Assembly (NCBI GenBank): GCA_037444165.1
Contig: JBBIMX010000001.1
Location: forward strand, 39,052-103,051
Direction: 5' to 3'
Length of the DNA: 64,000 bases
Origin: CALIBK01 sp037444165
GTDB lineage: Bacteria > Desulfobacterota > BSN033 > UBA1163
Positions 1-8,503 of the stretch are shown here, in pieces; the stretch's first letter is position 1; each line of letters starts with the position of its first letter. The notes below the pieces were generated by a model, which was given only the letters and a program-made list of their open reading frames with translations, searched no databases and was not told where the DNA came from. The position numbers were made by a program, and so were the translations under genes.

Positions 1-551
1 GATTTTACCGATTGAGAGGAGACAGACTGTCGAAGCCTCCTATAGAAGGCACTTTTTAAAAAACGATAGGTATTTTCGACCGAGGTGGGCTCCGGAGTGA
101 CGACCAAGATTCCCCCATCCGACATCAGAAAGAAGTCCAGGATACTCGCCGCATTACCCCCGCCTAAGTCCACAATGATACAGTCTCCACCCAGGCTTCG
201 AATCGCCCGAAGAAGCTTCCTTCTTTGAAGGCTCTTCACGTCTGCTGAATTAAGGAGATCCTGTGTCCCCGTAAGGAGTCGAAGGTTAGAAATTCCAGAA
301 GGGATAAGGACATCGTGAAGATTTTGGACTTTCTTTTGAATAAAGTCAGAGAGGGAAGGGAAAGGAGGAGGAATTCCCAAAAGGGTGTGGAGGTTTGCTC
401 CCCCTAAATCCGCATCGACCAGAATGACCTGGACACCCAATTTTGAAAGACAGATTCCTATATTGGCCGCAAGGAAACTCTTTCCGCTGCCCCCTTTACC
501 TCCCCCAATCGTCCAGAGGGTCTGTTGGTGATTCATTGGAGAGGAATTCAT
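1..551 (-). CDS. FlhG/MinD-like P-loop ATPase, C-terminus cut by window edge
   Basis: ParA/MinD-superfamily ATPase of the FlhG (FleN/YlxH) type; members place or count flagella or chemosensory arrays. Reading from the ATG at 551 gives a deviant Walker A (GGGKGGSGK, residues 16-24), then VDADLGGANLHTLLG and an IIVDLGGG Walker B-like stretch. The frame stays open to base 1, so about 180 N-terminal residues are visible. An in-frame ATG at 536 is an alternative start. No flagellar genes are visible here, so the FlhG assignment rests on the VDADLGGANLH signature only; a general MinD-like ATPase is the alternative. Confidence 0.8.
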   Translation of the reverse strand, partial: MNSSPMNHQQTLWTIGGGKGGSGKSFLAANIGICLSKLGVQVILVDADLGGANLHTLLGIPPPFPSLSDFIQKKVQNLHDVLIPSGISNLRLLTGTQDLLNSADVKSLQRRKLLRAIRSLGGDCIIVDLGGGNAASILDFFLMSDGGILVVTPEPTSVENTYRFLKSAFYRRLRQSVSSQSVK

Positions 552-570
552 CTCAGAGTTTCTCCCCGGA

Positions 571-1581
571 TCATCCCCAAATGCCATCAATGGGAGTATG
601 ACAATAGCGGCATACTCCTTTAATGACCTCATTCTTTAAGATTCGAAATCCAATCCTCTCGATGATCTTTTGACCGCACTGAGGACAGTAAGTATCCTCT
701 CCCTCCTCCCCCGGGATATTTCCGCAATAAACATAGCGAAGTCCCACCCCCATTCCGATCTTCCTTGCTCGATGAAGGGTTGAAGCAGGCGTTCTTGGAA
801 GATGAACCATCCGATAGGTTGGATAGAAAGCAGAAATATGCCAGGGGACTTCTGCCCCTAAGGAAAGAATAAACCTCGCGATCTGTTCAAACTCCTCGTC
901 CGAATCATTTAAGGTAGGAATGACGAGGGTGGTCACCTCGACCCAGATCCCCAGTTCCCTCATCCATCTCAAGTTATCGAGAACGGGCTGAAGGGAAGCC
1001 CTGCAGACTTCCTTGTAAAATTTCTCTTGAAAACTCTTCAAATCCACATTGGCTGCATCCAGGTAAGGGTGAATCGTCTGAAGGGCATCTTTAGACATAT
1101 AGCCGTTGGTCACAAAGATATTTTTGATCCCTTTCTCCTTGGCCAGAATTGAGGTCTCGTAAGCATATTCAAAATAGATGGTAGGTTCGGTATAGGTGTA
1201 GGAGATGGACTGGCATCGATACTGCTCAGCCAAGGAGACAATTCGAGCAGGTGGGACGGAAGAGCCTTCGATGCGTTTCTCATCGATGGGCATCTGAGAA
1301 ATTTCATGATTCTGACATTGAAGGCACCGAAAATTACATCCTACCGTGGCTATTGAAAAAGAGCTCGATCCAGGAAGAAGATGGAAAATAGGTTTCTTCT
1401 CGATAGGATCCACATTCATAGAAATGGCCCGTCCATAAACCAGACTATAGAGTTTTCCTTCTCGATTCTCTCTGACCCCACACACCCCTTTCTTTGAAGG
1501 GGAGATATGGCAGTGATGGTGGCACAGATAACATTCCACTCTTCCTTCTTCTAAGGGTCGGTAAAACATGGCTTCCTTCAT
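571..1581 (-). CDS. amrS: AmmeMemoRadiSam system radical SAM enzyme (AmrS-like)
   Basis: Radical SAM protein of the AmrS (formerly PflA-like) family, 336 residues, the usual length. C82-x3-C86-x2-C89 (GCNFRCLQCQ) is the canonical cluster motif. Four N-terminal cysteines (C17, C20, C24, C34) and C-terminal CPQC and CRYC pairs suggest extra metal sites. The family usually neighbours MEMO1 and AMMECR1 genes, but neither is visible here, so the partner system is missing or elsewhere. Its substrate is unknown. The gene lies 30 bp downstream of the nicotinate phosphoribosyltransferase on the same strand and could be co-transcribed. Confidence 0.9.
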   Translation of the reverse strand: MKEAMFYRPLEEGRVECYLCHHHCHISPSKKGVCGVRENREGKLYSLVYGRAISMNVDPIEKKPIFHLLPGSSSFSIATVGCNFRCLQCQNHEISQMPIDEKRIEGSSVPPARIVSLAEQYRCQSISYTYTEPTIYFEYAYETSILAKEKGIKNIFVTNGYMSKDALQTIHPYLDAANVDLKSFQEKFYKEVCRASLQPVLDNLRWMRELGIWVEVTTLVIPTLNDSDEEFEQIARFILSLGAEVPWHISAFYPTYRMVHLPRTPASTLHRARKIGMGVGLRYVYCGNIPGEEGEDTYCPQCGQKIIERIGFRILKNEVIKGVCRYCHTPIDGIWG

Positions 1582-1611
1582 GATTTCTTCCTTTGAGGAA
1601 TAAACAGGTCT

Positions 1612-2790
1612 CTATAGATCAAAATAGGGTAGTTGCTTAAGGACATACTCCCTGATGGCCTGGGGGGTCGGAAGATCCCAAAGGACCCGTTTCTTCTCAA
1701 TCAATGGAATGAGGAGATCCTGCAAGCGCCCTCCACAGGAGCATCGCTCAGCCCGACGGATAGACCGACCTCGATGTGATTTGAAAGGAATCATCCTATC
1801 CTGAAAACAGTTAGAACATCGGAGAACCCTCTTGGAACCTGACATCTTCCCCCTCTTGGCAATTGGCTTCCCATCGATCTCAATGATGTCCATTGCAAAA
1901 TCGATCACCCGAGCATTGGTGATCGAGGTCCCAACTCCATAGGCATCCACTACCGGATTAAGACTCAAAATCCTCTTTTCATCCAACCCACCACTGACAA
2001 AGATCTTCACATGGCCGTAACCACGAAGATTGAGTTCCCATCGGATCTCCTCGATGATCTTCTGAAAGTCTCCCCGCCTGGAACTGGGAGTGTCCAGCCT
2101 GACCCCGTATAGCCTCTTTCCTAACGCTTCAGCCACCCTGATCGCCTCTATCTTCTCATCGTTAAAAGTATCGATTAAAGAAACCCTCTTAACCTTTGGA
2201 TCAATCACCTCGTCAAAAGCCTTGGTGGCCTCTACCGTATCCCCAAAAAGAAGAATCAAGGCATGGGGCATCGTCCCCGAAGGTTCCTCATTAAGCATCT
2301 CGGCATCCTTAACTACCGATACCCCATCACATCCGCCGATAAAGGCATTCCTTTCCACCATCGGAGCAATGACCGGATGAATTCGTCTGGCCCCGAAACT
2401 GATCACCCTCCGATCCCCGGCCGCCTTTTTACAACGAGCAGCCTTTGTGGCCACCCCAGAGGCCTGACAGAGAAGACCTAGAATTGAGGTTTCATAGAGT
2501 CCAAATTCGGTGTATCTCCCTTCAATCTCCATCACTGGTTCGTAGGTTCGAAAGATGGTGCCCTCCCTCATTGCCCTCACGTTCACATCAAGGTCTTTAA
2601 GGAGGTAGATGGCCTCTTCGATACCGGCCAGAACCCCCCATCCATAATCTTCAGGAAATCGCTTGGCGATAAATTCGGCTTTTACCCATCGATCAATCTT
2701 CTTTGCCCGAAGGACCTCCATTGTTCTTGAAAAATAGACATCGGTATACTTTCCATCTTTAATATCCTTGGGATCGGCAATATGAAACAT
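1612..2790 (-). CDS. pncB: nicotinate phosphoribosyltransferase
   Basis: Converts nicotinate plus PRPP to nicotinate mononucleotide in NAD salvage (cytosolic). At 392 residues it matches the shorter archaeal-type NAPRTase rather than E. coli PncB. Typical blocks are visible: the early YTDVYFSRT, the FGARRIHP motif near the middle, and IFVSGGLDE. The C-terminus carries CSNC and CSCGG cysteine pairs that fit the zinc-knuckle domain of this subfamily. It starts at ATG 2790 behind a GGAGAA ribosome site. The same window holds a nicotinate-degradation operon, so both fates of nicotinate are encoded within 18 kb. Confidence 0.93.
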   Translation of the reverse strand: MFHIADPKDIKDGKYTDVYFSRTMEVLRAKKIDRWVKAEFIAKRFPEDYGWGVLAGIEEAIYLLKDLDVNVRAMREGTIFRTYEPVMEIEGRYTEFGLYETSILGLLCQASGVATKAARCKKAAGDRRVISFGARRIHPVIAPMVERNAFIGGCDGVSVVKDAEMLNEEPSGTMPHALILLFGDTVEATKAFDEVIDPKVKRVSLIDTFNDEKIEAIRVAEALGKRLYGVRLDTPSSRRGDFQKIIEEIRWELNLRGYGHVKIFVSGGLDEKRILSLNPVVDAYGVGTSITNARVIDFAMDIIEIDGKPIAKRGKMSGSKRVLRCSNCFQDRMIPFKSHRGRSIRRAERCSCGGRLQDLLIPLIEKKRVLWDLPTPQAIREYVLKQLPYFDL

Positions 2791-2878
2791 TGTTTCTTCT
2801 CCACCAAAAAGATTTTAATTTATCATTATATAGCAGAAATTGACCTTCTCTGTCCACAAAAATGTTCGCTCAAAGGGA

Positions 2879-2921
2879 CTCCTCACTCAATTGGGGGAAG
2901 GGGCCGAGAGGGTCTACAAGG
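2879..2921 (+). repeat. partial, diverged copy of dispersed palindromic element R1
   Basis: The stretch from CTCACTCA through GGGGAA to CCGAGAGGG matches the left end of the element seen in full at 35456-35583, with several changes. It lies in the divergent intergenic region between pncB and the DMT transporter. The right half is not recognisable. Confidence 0.4.
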
Positions 2922-2977
2922 GATGACTGCACTCTAAGAGTTGATTTTTATTTCTAATATATGCAAGGATTAAATGA

Positions 2978-3931
2978 ATGAAGAACATCGAGATTCAAGG
3001 CTACTTATATATTTTAATCGGGGCAACCCTTTGGGGTATCTCCAGTGTTATTGCAAAGGCCCTTTTTAATACTGGTCTTCCCCCTGCTGAACTTGTCCTT
3101 GTCCGATTAACCCTGGCTACCCTCATCCTCCTACTGGTTCTTCTTCTAAGAAATCCTAAGAAGCTATTCATCTCCCTTACGGACCTTCCCTACTTTATGA
3201 TTTTAGGAGGAATTGGAGTCACAGGAATGCAGTTCTTTTACTACTATACAATCAGTCAGATCCATGTGGGACCGGCCATCCTCCTTCAATATCTTCAACC
3301 CATCTGGGTCTCTCTCTATGCCTTTCTTTTTCAACGAGAACCGATCAATCGGTCAAAGATGATCGCACTCTTTTTGGCAGTTGGGGGATGCTATCTTGTG
3401 GTGGGAGGTTACCGGATGGACCTTCTCCTGCTAAATCGAGTGGGGATTTTTAGTGGTCTGATCGCTTCGTTCTTCTTCACCTTTTATGCTCTGTATGGGG
3501 AAAAAGGACTAAAAAAATACGACCCGTGGACCCTTCTCCTTTATGGGTTTGGGTTTAGTGCTTTGTGCTATCTTTTTTATATTTCTCCCGTGAAAATTAT
3601 CCGTGATAGCCATCCCCTGAGGGTCTGGATGGCCTTTCTCTATATCGCCATCTTTTCCACCCTTCTTCCTTTTGGCTTCTATTTCAAAGGGATCGAACGA
3701 ATCAGAGCCACGCGAGCAAGTATTACCGCTACTTGGGAACCTGTGGTTGCAGGGTTTACTGCCTATTTTTTCCTCGGAGAGGTCCTCTCCCCTTTACAGG
3801 TCTTGGGGGGTTTTTCAGTGATCTCGGCCCTCATCCTCCTCCAAATGGCTAAAGAGAAGAGCTCGATAAGCACTCCTATCGAGCTTCGCCAAACCCTTTC
3901 TCCTCCACCTTCCTCCAAAGAAGAGAGGTAA
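2978..3931 (+). CDS. DMT-superfamily (EamA) transporter
   Basis: Integral inner-membrane transporter of the drug/metabolite family, 317 residues. It has two EamA repeats, each about five hydrophobic helices; the first begins ILIGATLWGISSVIAK and the second VGIFSGLIASFFFTFYALYGEKG. The substrate cannot be told from sequence; relatives export amino acids or nucleosides or are uncharacterised. The hydrophilic tail (about 35 residues, Pro/Ser-rich) is short. It is followed 5 bp later by the DUF2784 gene, so probably the first gene of a three-gene plus-strand operon. Confidence 0.9.
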   Translation: MKNIEIQGYLYILIGATLWGISSVIAKALFNTGLPPAELVLVRLTLATLILLLVLLLRNPKKLFISLTDLPYFMILGGIGVTGMQFFYYYTISQIHVGPAILLQYLQPIWVSLYAFLFQREPINRSKMIALFLAVGGCYLVVGGYRMDLLLLNRVGIFSGLIASFFFTFYALYGEKGLKKYDPWTLLLYGFGFSALCYLFYISPVKIIRDSHPLRVWMAFLYIAIFSTLLPFGFYFKGIERIRATRASITATWEPVVAGFTAYFFLGEVLSPLQVLGGFSVISALILLQMAKEKSSISTPIELRQTLSPPPSSKEER

Positions 3932-3936
3932 AAGGG

Positions 3937-4326
3937 ATGCTTTATAAAATCCTGGCAGATCTTGTCGTCTTCATCCATTTTCTCTGGATCCTCTTCCTCT
4001 TTTTAGGTACCCTCTGGGGAAGACGAAAAAAGGTTATAAAAATCTTCCATCTCAGCGGTCTTGGTTTTGCTCTCCTTCTTCAGAGTTCTGGCTGGTATTG
4101 CCCTCTCACCTATCTCGAAATCGGGCTGAGATCGAAACACCATCCTGAACTGGCCTATACCAGCTCATTTATCATCCACTACATGGAACAATTGATCTAT
4201 ATTGAGATTTCTCCATCTGTGATTCTCATCGTCACCCTTCTCTTATTGGCTTTTCATCTCTGGATTTATCTTCAAAAATCAGTAAGAATTTCAAAAAAAA
4301 GAACCCCTCTGGAGGAAAAACAATGA
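3937..4326 (+). CDS. DUF2784 small membrane protein
   Basis: 129 residues with about four hydrophobic segments. The N-terminus (MLYKILADLVVFIHFLWILFL) and the conserved CPLTYLE block after helix three are typical of the DUF2784 family, whose function is unknown. A second conserved feature, SSFIIHYMEQLIY, is present. Its stop overlaps the start of the next gene (ATGA), so the two are translationally coupled. Confidence 0.85.
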   Translation: MLYKILADLVVFIHFLWILFLFLGTLWGRRKKVIKIFHLSGLGFALLLQSSGWYCPLTYLEIGLRSKHHPELAYTSSFIIHYMEQLIYIEISPSVILIVTLLLLAFHLWIYLQKSVRISKKRTPLEEKQ

Positions 4327-5414
4327 AGGTGAGGAATCAAAAGATGCTTGAGCGATTCGAACATCTGGTTCAAATCCGGGGAGCAAGCGGTTTTGAAGAG
4401 AAAGTCATTGAATTCATCTCAACGGAACTTCAAAAGACCCTTTCTGACGTCTCCATCGATCCAATGGGAAATGTGGTAGGGAAATTGGGAAAGGGAAAAC
4501 GATCCATAATGATCTGCTGTCACACCGATGAGGTTGGCTTAATGGTCAAGTATATCGATCCAAGGGGTTACATCTTTTTTGATCTCAACGGAATGATTGA
4601 TGAAAGGGTGTTGTTAAGTTGTAAGGTGGATATCTGCTCCGAGAATGGAATCTATACAGGGGTCGTGGGAGTAAAAAATCCTCATCTGATGGGTCCAGAA
4701 GATCTAAAACGTCCTGTTTCGATTTCGGAACTCTGGATCGATGTAGGGGCCGAAAGTGCAGAGGAAGTAAAAGCCTGGGGAATTGAAATCGGAAACCCCA
4801 TTGTCTACCACCCCAATCTCCAATGGATCGGAAAGGAGAGCCTCATCAGTAAATCCATTGATAATCGGGCTGGATGTGCCATCCTGATCGAACTGGCCCA
4901 ACGGATGAATCAGGAAAAAATAGACTACCAACTATTTCTCGTAGCCGCGGTCCAGGAGGAAGTTGGATCGAGAGGGGCAAAGGTTGCGGCTCAAACGCTT
5001 CAGCCAGATATCGCCATCATCCTTGATACGGTACCGGCCCGAGATCCAATCACTTCGCCCCAACAAGCCACCGGCGAGTGCGGAAAAGGGCCAGTGATCC
5101 GAACTATGGATACGAAGGGTCTTGGCTTGGGGACAATCTATTCAAAGAAGATTTCAAAAAGACTGACCGAGATAGCCATCCAAAATCAGATTCCCTATCA
5201 AAAAGATATCTTTCAGACCTGGACAGATGCCTCCACGATCCACACTTCGGGAAGAGGAATCCCCTGTGGAGGGGTGTTTATTCCCAGGCGTTATAGTCAT
5301 TCACCGAATGAATTGGTAAAATGGTCTGATATAGAAAGAACGTTAGACTTGCTCTATCTGTTTTTAAAGGAACTCACCTCAGACGAAATCGAAAATCTCT
5401 CCCGAAAAATCTGA
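4323..5414 (+). CDS. M42 family metallopeptidase (glutamyl-type aminopeptidase)
   Basis: Cytosolic dodecameric aminopeptidase of the M42/FrvX family, 363 residues, full length. Metal-binding elements are visible: CCHTDEVG (H67, D69), the SIDNRAG block with the bridging Asp, the catalytic VQEEVGSRGA Glu pair, ILDT, and a C-terminal HTSGRGIPCGG. M42 enzymes trim peptides after proteasome-like or Lon degradation. The start ATG overlaps the upstream stop by four bases. Confidence 0.93.
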   Translation: MKVRNQKMLERFEHLVQIRGASGFEEKVIEFISTELQKTLSDVSIDPMGNVVGKLGKGKRSIMICCHTDEVGLMVKYIDPRGYIFFDLNGMIDERVLLSCKVDICSENGIYTGVVGVKNPHLMGPEDLKRPVSISELWIDVGAESAEEVKAWGIEIGNPIVYHPNLQWIGKESLISKSIDNRAGCAILIELAQRMNQEKIDYQLFLVAAVQEEVGSRGAKVAAQTLQPDIAIILDTVPARDPITSPQQATGECGKGPVIRTMDTKGLGLGTIYSKKISKRLTEIAIQNQIPYQKDIFQTWTDASTIHTSGRGIPCGGVFIPRRYSHSPNELVKWSDIERTLDLLYLFLKELTSDEIENLSRKI

Positions 5415-5418
5415 CTCA

Positions 5419-5456
5419 CTTCCCATGACTGTTTGGCCACCCACGAACGATAAAAA
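5419..5456 (+). repeat. short dispersed repeat R2, copy 1
   Basis: A 38-bp block starting CTTCCCATGAC and ending CGATAAAAA recurs at 22722-22759 with 33 of 38 identical positions by hand alignment. It lies in the convergent gap between the M42 peptidase and the AA_synth gene. Function unknown. Confidence 0.6.
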
Positions 5457-5463
5457 ATCTCCC

Positions 5464-6042
5464 TTATCTTAATCCATCCTCTTTTTTAGCCTCTTCTTTC
5501 TTGAGTCCACCGATCCTCGGGTGAGGTCGCCCGGAGTCTGTGACGACAATGGCCACCAAGATCTCATCGGATCGAGGAGCATCTGGAACTTTCACCGTCA
5601 TCGCATCAAAATGAGATCTGACAAAAGCGGCATCTTTATAATGGAGAGGAACATCGATTTCTGTGCCTGGGCCACCCATCTTTTTGGCTGATGGGATAAT
5701 CGCTTTTCCACCTCCGACCGCCTCCCTCAGAGGTCCTCCTAATTTCGGATGCAGGATAGCGGCGGCATGTTCCAGCTCTCCATCCACTCCAACAATGGCT
5801 GCCTTCCCGTAACTCTCAGCATTCTTGGGAGAGATGTTTAATGCCTCCACTGCTCTCTTTCCAAGAATCCCTCCCAATTCCTCACCCATATCGATCAAAG
5901 GGGTTAAGTCTTCTACATATTTTCCCGCAAAGGGATTCTTGATCACGGCAATGGCTGCTGCCTTCCGTGTGGGTGGATCAACCTTCTTTCCTCCCTCGAG
6001 ATGTGTTTCTTCTACGATCGTCACATATTTTCTTACCTCCAT
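5464..6042 (-). CDS. AA_synth (DUF1185) family protein, last gene of nicotinate operon
   Basis: 192 residues, matching the 'amino acid synthesis' family (PF06684), whose biochemical role is not known to me. Characteristic features are the Gly-rich blocks LGGPLREAVGGGKAIIPS and KKMGGPGTEIDVPLHYKDA, and a C-terminal ends in VVTDSGRPHPRIGG. The start is the ATG at 6042 behind GGAGGT with a 7-nt spacer; an upstream GTG at 6051 lacks this spacing. It is the distal gene of the TRAP/hydroxylase/enamidase operon. In my recollection relatives sit beside 6-hydroxynicotinate reductase genes in other bacteria too, which argues for a pathway role. Confidence 0.8.
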   Translation of the reverse strand: MEVRKYVTIVEETHLEGGKKVDPPTRKAAAIAVIKNPFAGKYVEDLTPLIDMGEELGGILGKRAVEALNISPKNAESYGKAAIVGVDGELEHAAAILHPKLGGPLREAVGGGKAIIPSAKKMGGPGTEIDVPLHYKDAAFVRSHFDAMTVKVPDAPRSDEILVAIVVTDSGRPHPRIGGLKKEEAKKEDGLR

Positions 6043-6098
6043 CTTATACACCTCCCATCCGTTCGTTTAGAGTATAGGACAGAATGCAAAACAAAGAC

Positions 6099-6968
6099 CT
6101 ATAAAACGGTTAACCAAGAATTCATCGATTCTGTCCATCCCACCTTTCCTTGAACCGAAATGAGGGCTCCTTTAATTAAACCCTTTTGGTACAATAGGTC
6201 TGCTTTTGATAGGCCCGCTCTTAAGGCCTCTCCAATCTTTTCTTGAGAGAGTTCGCCCACCTCTACGGTAACCCACTCTCCCTTAAGATCGGTATCCGGA
6301 TAGATTTTCTCGGCAGGAAGCCTGAGGATATTGGAATCCTCAATATTGGTAAAGTTCCCAATGGTCGTTGCAGCCGCATCGGCCAGGGATGCGGTCTCTG
6401 CAACGACAGTGGCTGCCTGGGCAATCCCTTTCGTAAAACTTCTTCCTCCCAGTCCACTGGTAGCCACCCCTCCTATCTTCATCGTGGAATCAATAGAAAG
6501 AAGATAGGCAGGTGTCGGTGCCTCGATCTCTGTCTTTATCCCAACCTTGGCCACTTCATTTTCCCTCAATCGAATGGCAATATCCCCACCATTGTCCACG
6601 ATGATCTTACTCCCCCCTCGAGTAAAAATAAAATCGGCCACCACATCCGAAACCGCCCCGGCGACAGCAGCCAGAGGGGTTAAATCTGCCTCCCCCATCT
6701 TTTGAGTGGCCCCAACCATTCTTTGAACCACCTCAGGGAACCTCTTTCTTCCCTTCAATTCTAAGGATTTCCTTTTTATCACAGGAAGAAATCTTGCTAA
6801 GTCCTTAAGAACTGCGATGGCCAATTGAGCTCCCTCTTTAGCCAATGGGATAAGGGTTCGATCTCCTTCCAATACCCGTATCCATATCCGCATCGGGCCG
6901 TAATCCACCCAGACACTTCCGTCCGATAAGATTTGAATTGGATCATTTACGGTTTCTTTCCTTTTCAC
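6099..6968 (-). CDS. UPF0280 (ApbE-related) protein; candidate flavin transferase for the adjacent reductase
   Basis: 289 residues of the UPF0280 family, which is structurally related to ApbE flavin transferases. ApbE-like hallmarks are visible: ADLTPLAAVAGAVSDVVAD near the middle, KIIVDNGGDIAIRL, and a C-terminal SLADAAATTIGN (ApbE proteins have a comparable DA.ATA motif). Starts at GTG 6968 and overlaps the end of the 6-hydroxynicotinate reductase gene by 26 bp, so the two are translationally coupled. The E. barkeri reductase carries a covalently bound flavin, so I infer that this protein may install it. That role is untested. Confidence 0.85.
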   Translation of the reverse strand: MKRKETVNDPIQILSDGSVWVDYGPMRIWIRVLEGDRTLIPLAKEGAQLAIAVLKDLARFLPVIKRKSLELKGRKRFPEVVQRMVGATQKMGEADLTPLAAVAGAVSDVVADFIFTRGGSKIIVDNGGDIAIRLRENEVAKVGIKTEIEAPTPAYLLSIDSTMKIGGVATSGLGGRSFTKGIAQAATVVAETASLADAAATTIGNFTNIEDSNILRLPAEKIYPDTDLKGEWVTVEVGELSQEKIGEALRAGLSKADLLYQKGLIKGALISVQGKVGWTESMNSWLTVL

Positions 6969-8502
6969 CTTTCTTCTTTTCCTCTATCTCCTTTAGGACC
7001 TCTTCCAATCTTCTTATTTTCTCACGATGGCCTCCCATCTCGATATAGTCATCTAATCTCATCGTATATTCGAGGGGAACGACCGTAGCCGGGGTGGGAA
7101 CATAGGTAAAGGCCCTTACCATCACCTTCTCCACATCAACCAAAAAAGTGATTCCCCCACCTGGGAGAATATAAGTCGGTGCCCCTCCTACAGTTAACCT
7201 TGCCCGATTCTGATGGATCGCCTGATTTAATTTCAAAGGAATCTTTGTTACCCCCGCCCTCGCACTTCCACCTGCCCCTCCAATAAAGACGGCTGAAACT
7301 CTTGAGCCCTCGCAGTGAGAAGCGATCATCTCTACTGCAATCTTAGCCTTCGGGGTTAATTCGATCTGTTCAAACTTCCCATTTTCCCCAAGGCGAAACA
7401 TCGCTGCTCTTTCCCCTGTCGTTTCCGTAATCAAGAGAGTCATTCCTAATTGAGCGATCTTCGAATCCACACCTTCTATAATATCGAGGGGATTCTCAAT
7501 ATTGGTTCCTCCCCAGCCCTTGCCATGTTCTCCAAAATAGCGACCCGGAGTGGATTGCCTTGCCTTCAATTTGATGCCGCTATAACGGGCACCCAATTCT
7601 CTCCCTGCAGCATGCTCTGTAAAAAGCCCTATAAGATGGGAGTCAAGGACAATCACCTCATCGGCCGCCTCCAAGAAATATCCTCCAAAAAGACCCATAG
7701 AGGCACTTCCACAACCCACCCGCATCTTTGTCCCTATTCTCCCATTGATCACCGGGGGTTTCCCTACTTGAAGAATCAACTCCGCTCCTTCTTTGACATT
7801 AAGTTTCACCTCTTTCCGATTGGCCATATCCGAGATCAGTTTGGCCACCACAATTCCATCCTGACCGGTGAGAAGATTCACTCCTCCGAGCGAGAGGATC
7901 TTTGAGCCATACTCTTCGGTACAGACGTGCCCTACTTTCCTCTTTCCGATAAGCACAGGGGCCCCTTCCTCCCCGATATGAATATCGGTATCGATCTTTA
8001 CCTTAATTCCGCTGTAACTGAGAGGAGCTTCGGTGACCACTGTCACCACATCCACTCCTTCGACTTTGGATTGGACAATGTAAGGCGCGGGTTTAGTATC
8101 GGGATAAGTCGTCCCTGCGCCGATTCCTGTGATCAGGGGTTTCCGAATAGCCTCCTCATGATCCTTGCCGACAATCCCTGAAACATCCTCATAACGTTGA
8201 AGAGGAATGTTCCGAATGAGCTCTCCATTCCGATTGATAAATCTTTGGCAGGCCCCAGTATATCCCTCTAAAATGAGACACTGAATCGGACAGGAAAAAC
8301 ATCTTACCCTTCTCTCCTTGTGGAGAGAGTCAGAGAGAATGGCCTCTTTTGGGCAGACCTTTGTACAAGCCTTACACTCTACACAGGCCTCCGAGATCAA
8401 GGCCTTTTTCTTTTTACCTTTTTTAACCAATTGGATGGCTTGAATTGGACAGGTCTCCACACATAAACCACAACCCACACAGGTTTCCCAGTCTACAATC
8501 AT
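6943..8502 (-). CDS. hnr: 6-hydroxynicotinate reductase-like iron-sulfur flavoprotein
   Basis: 519 residues. Two N-terminal ferredoxin-type clusters are seen: C8, C11, C14, C18 and C40, C43, C46, C50, followed by C68, C71, C75 and C85. This fits the two [4Fe-4S] plus one [2Fe-2S] clusters known for E. barkeri Hnr, which reduces 6-hydroxynicotinate to 1,4,5,6-tetrahydro-6-oxonicotinate with ferredoxin and holds a covalent flavin. A T470-P-A-T473 stretch loosely resembles the [ST]xAT flavinylation motif, but the usual upstream Asp is absent. The C-terminus is a charged coiled tail. The enamidase gene ends 1 bp upstream and UPF0280 overlaps downstream. Function rests on family memory plus the neighbouring enamidase. 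Confidence 0.85.
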   Translation of the reverse strand: MIVDWETCVGCGLCVETCPIQAIQLVKKGKKKKALISEACVECKACTKVCPKEAILSDSLHKERRVRCFSCPIQCLILEGYTGACQRFINRNGELIRNIPLQRYEDVSGIVGKDHEEAIRKPLITGIGAGTTYPDTKPAPYIVQSKVEGVDVVTVVTEAPLSYSGIKVKIDTDIHIGEEGAPVLIGKRKVGHVCTEEYGSKILSLGGVNLLTGQDGIVVAKLISDMANRKEVKLNVKEGAELILQVGKPPVINGRIGTKMRVGCGSASMGLFGGYFLEAADEVIVLDSHLIGLFTEHAAGRELGARYSGIKLKARQSTPGRYFGEHGKGWGGTNIENPLDIIEGVDSKIAQLGMTLLITETTGERAAMFRLGENGKFEQIELTPKAKIAVEMIASHCEGSRVSAVFIGGAGGSARAGVTKIPLKLNQAIHQNRARLTVGGAPTYILPGGGITFLVDVEKVMVRAFTYVPTPATVVPLEYTMRLDDYIEMGGHREKIRRLEEVLKEIEEKKKGEKERNRK

Positions 8503-8503
8503 T

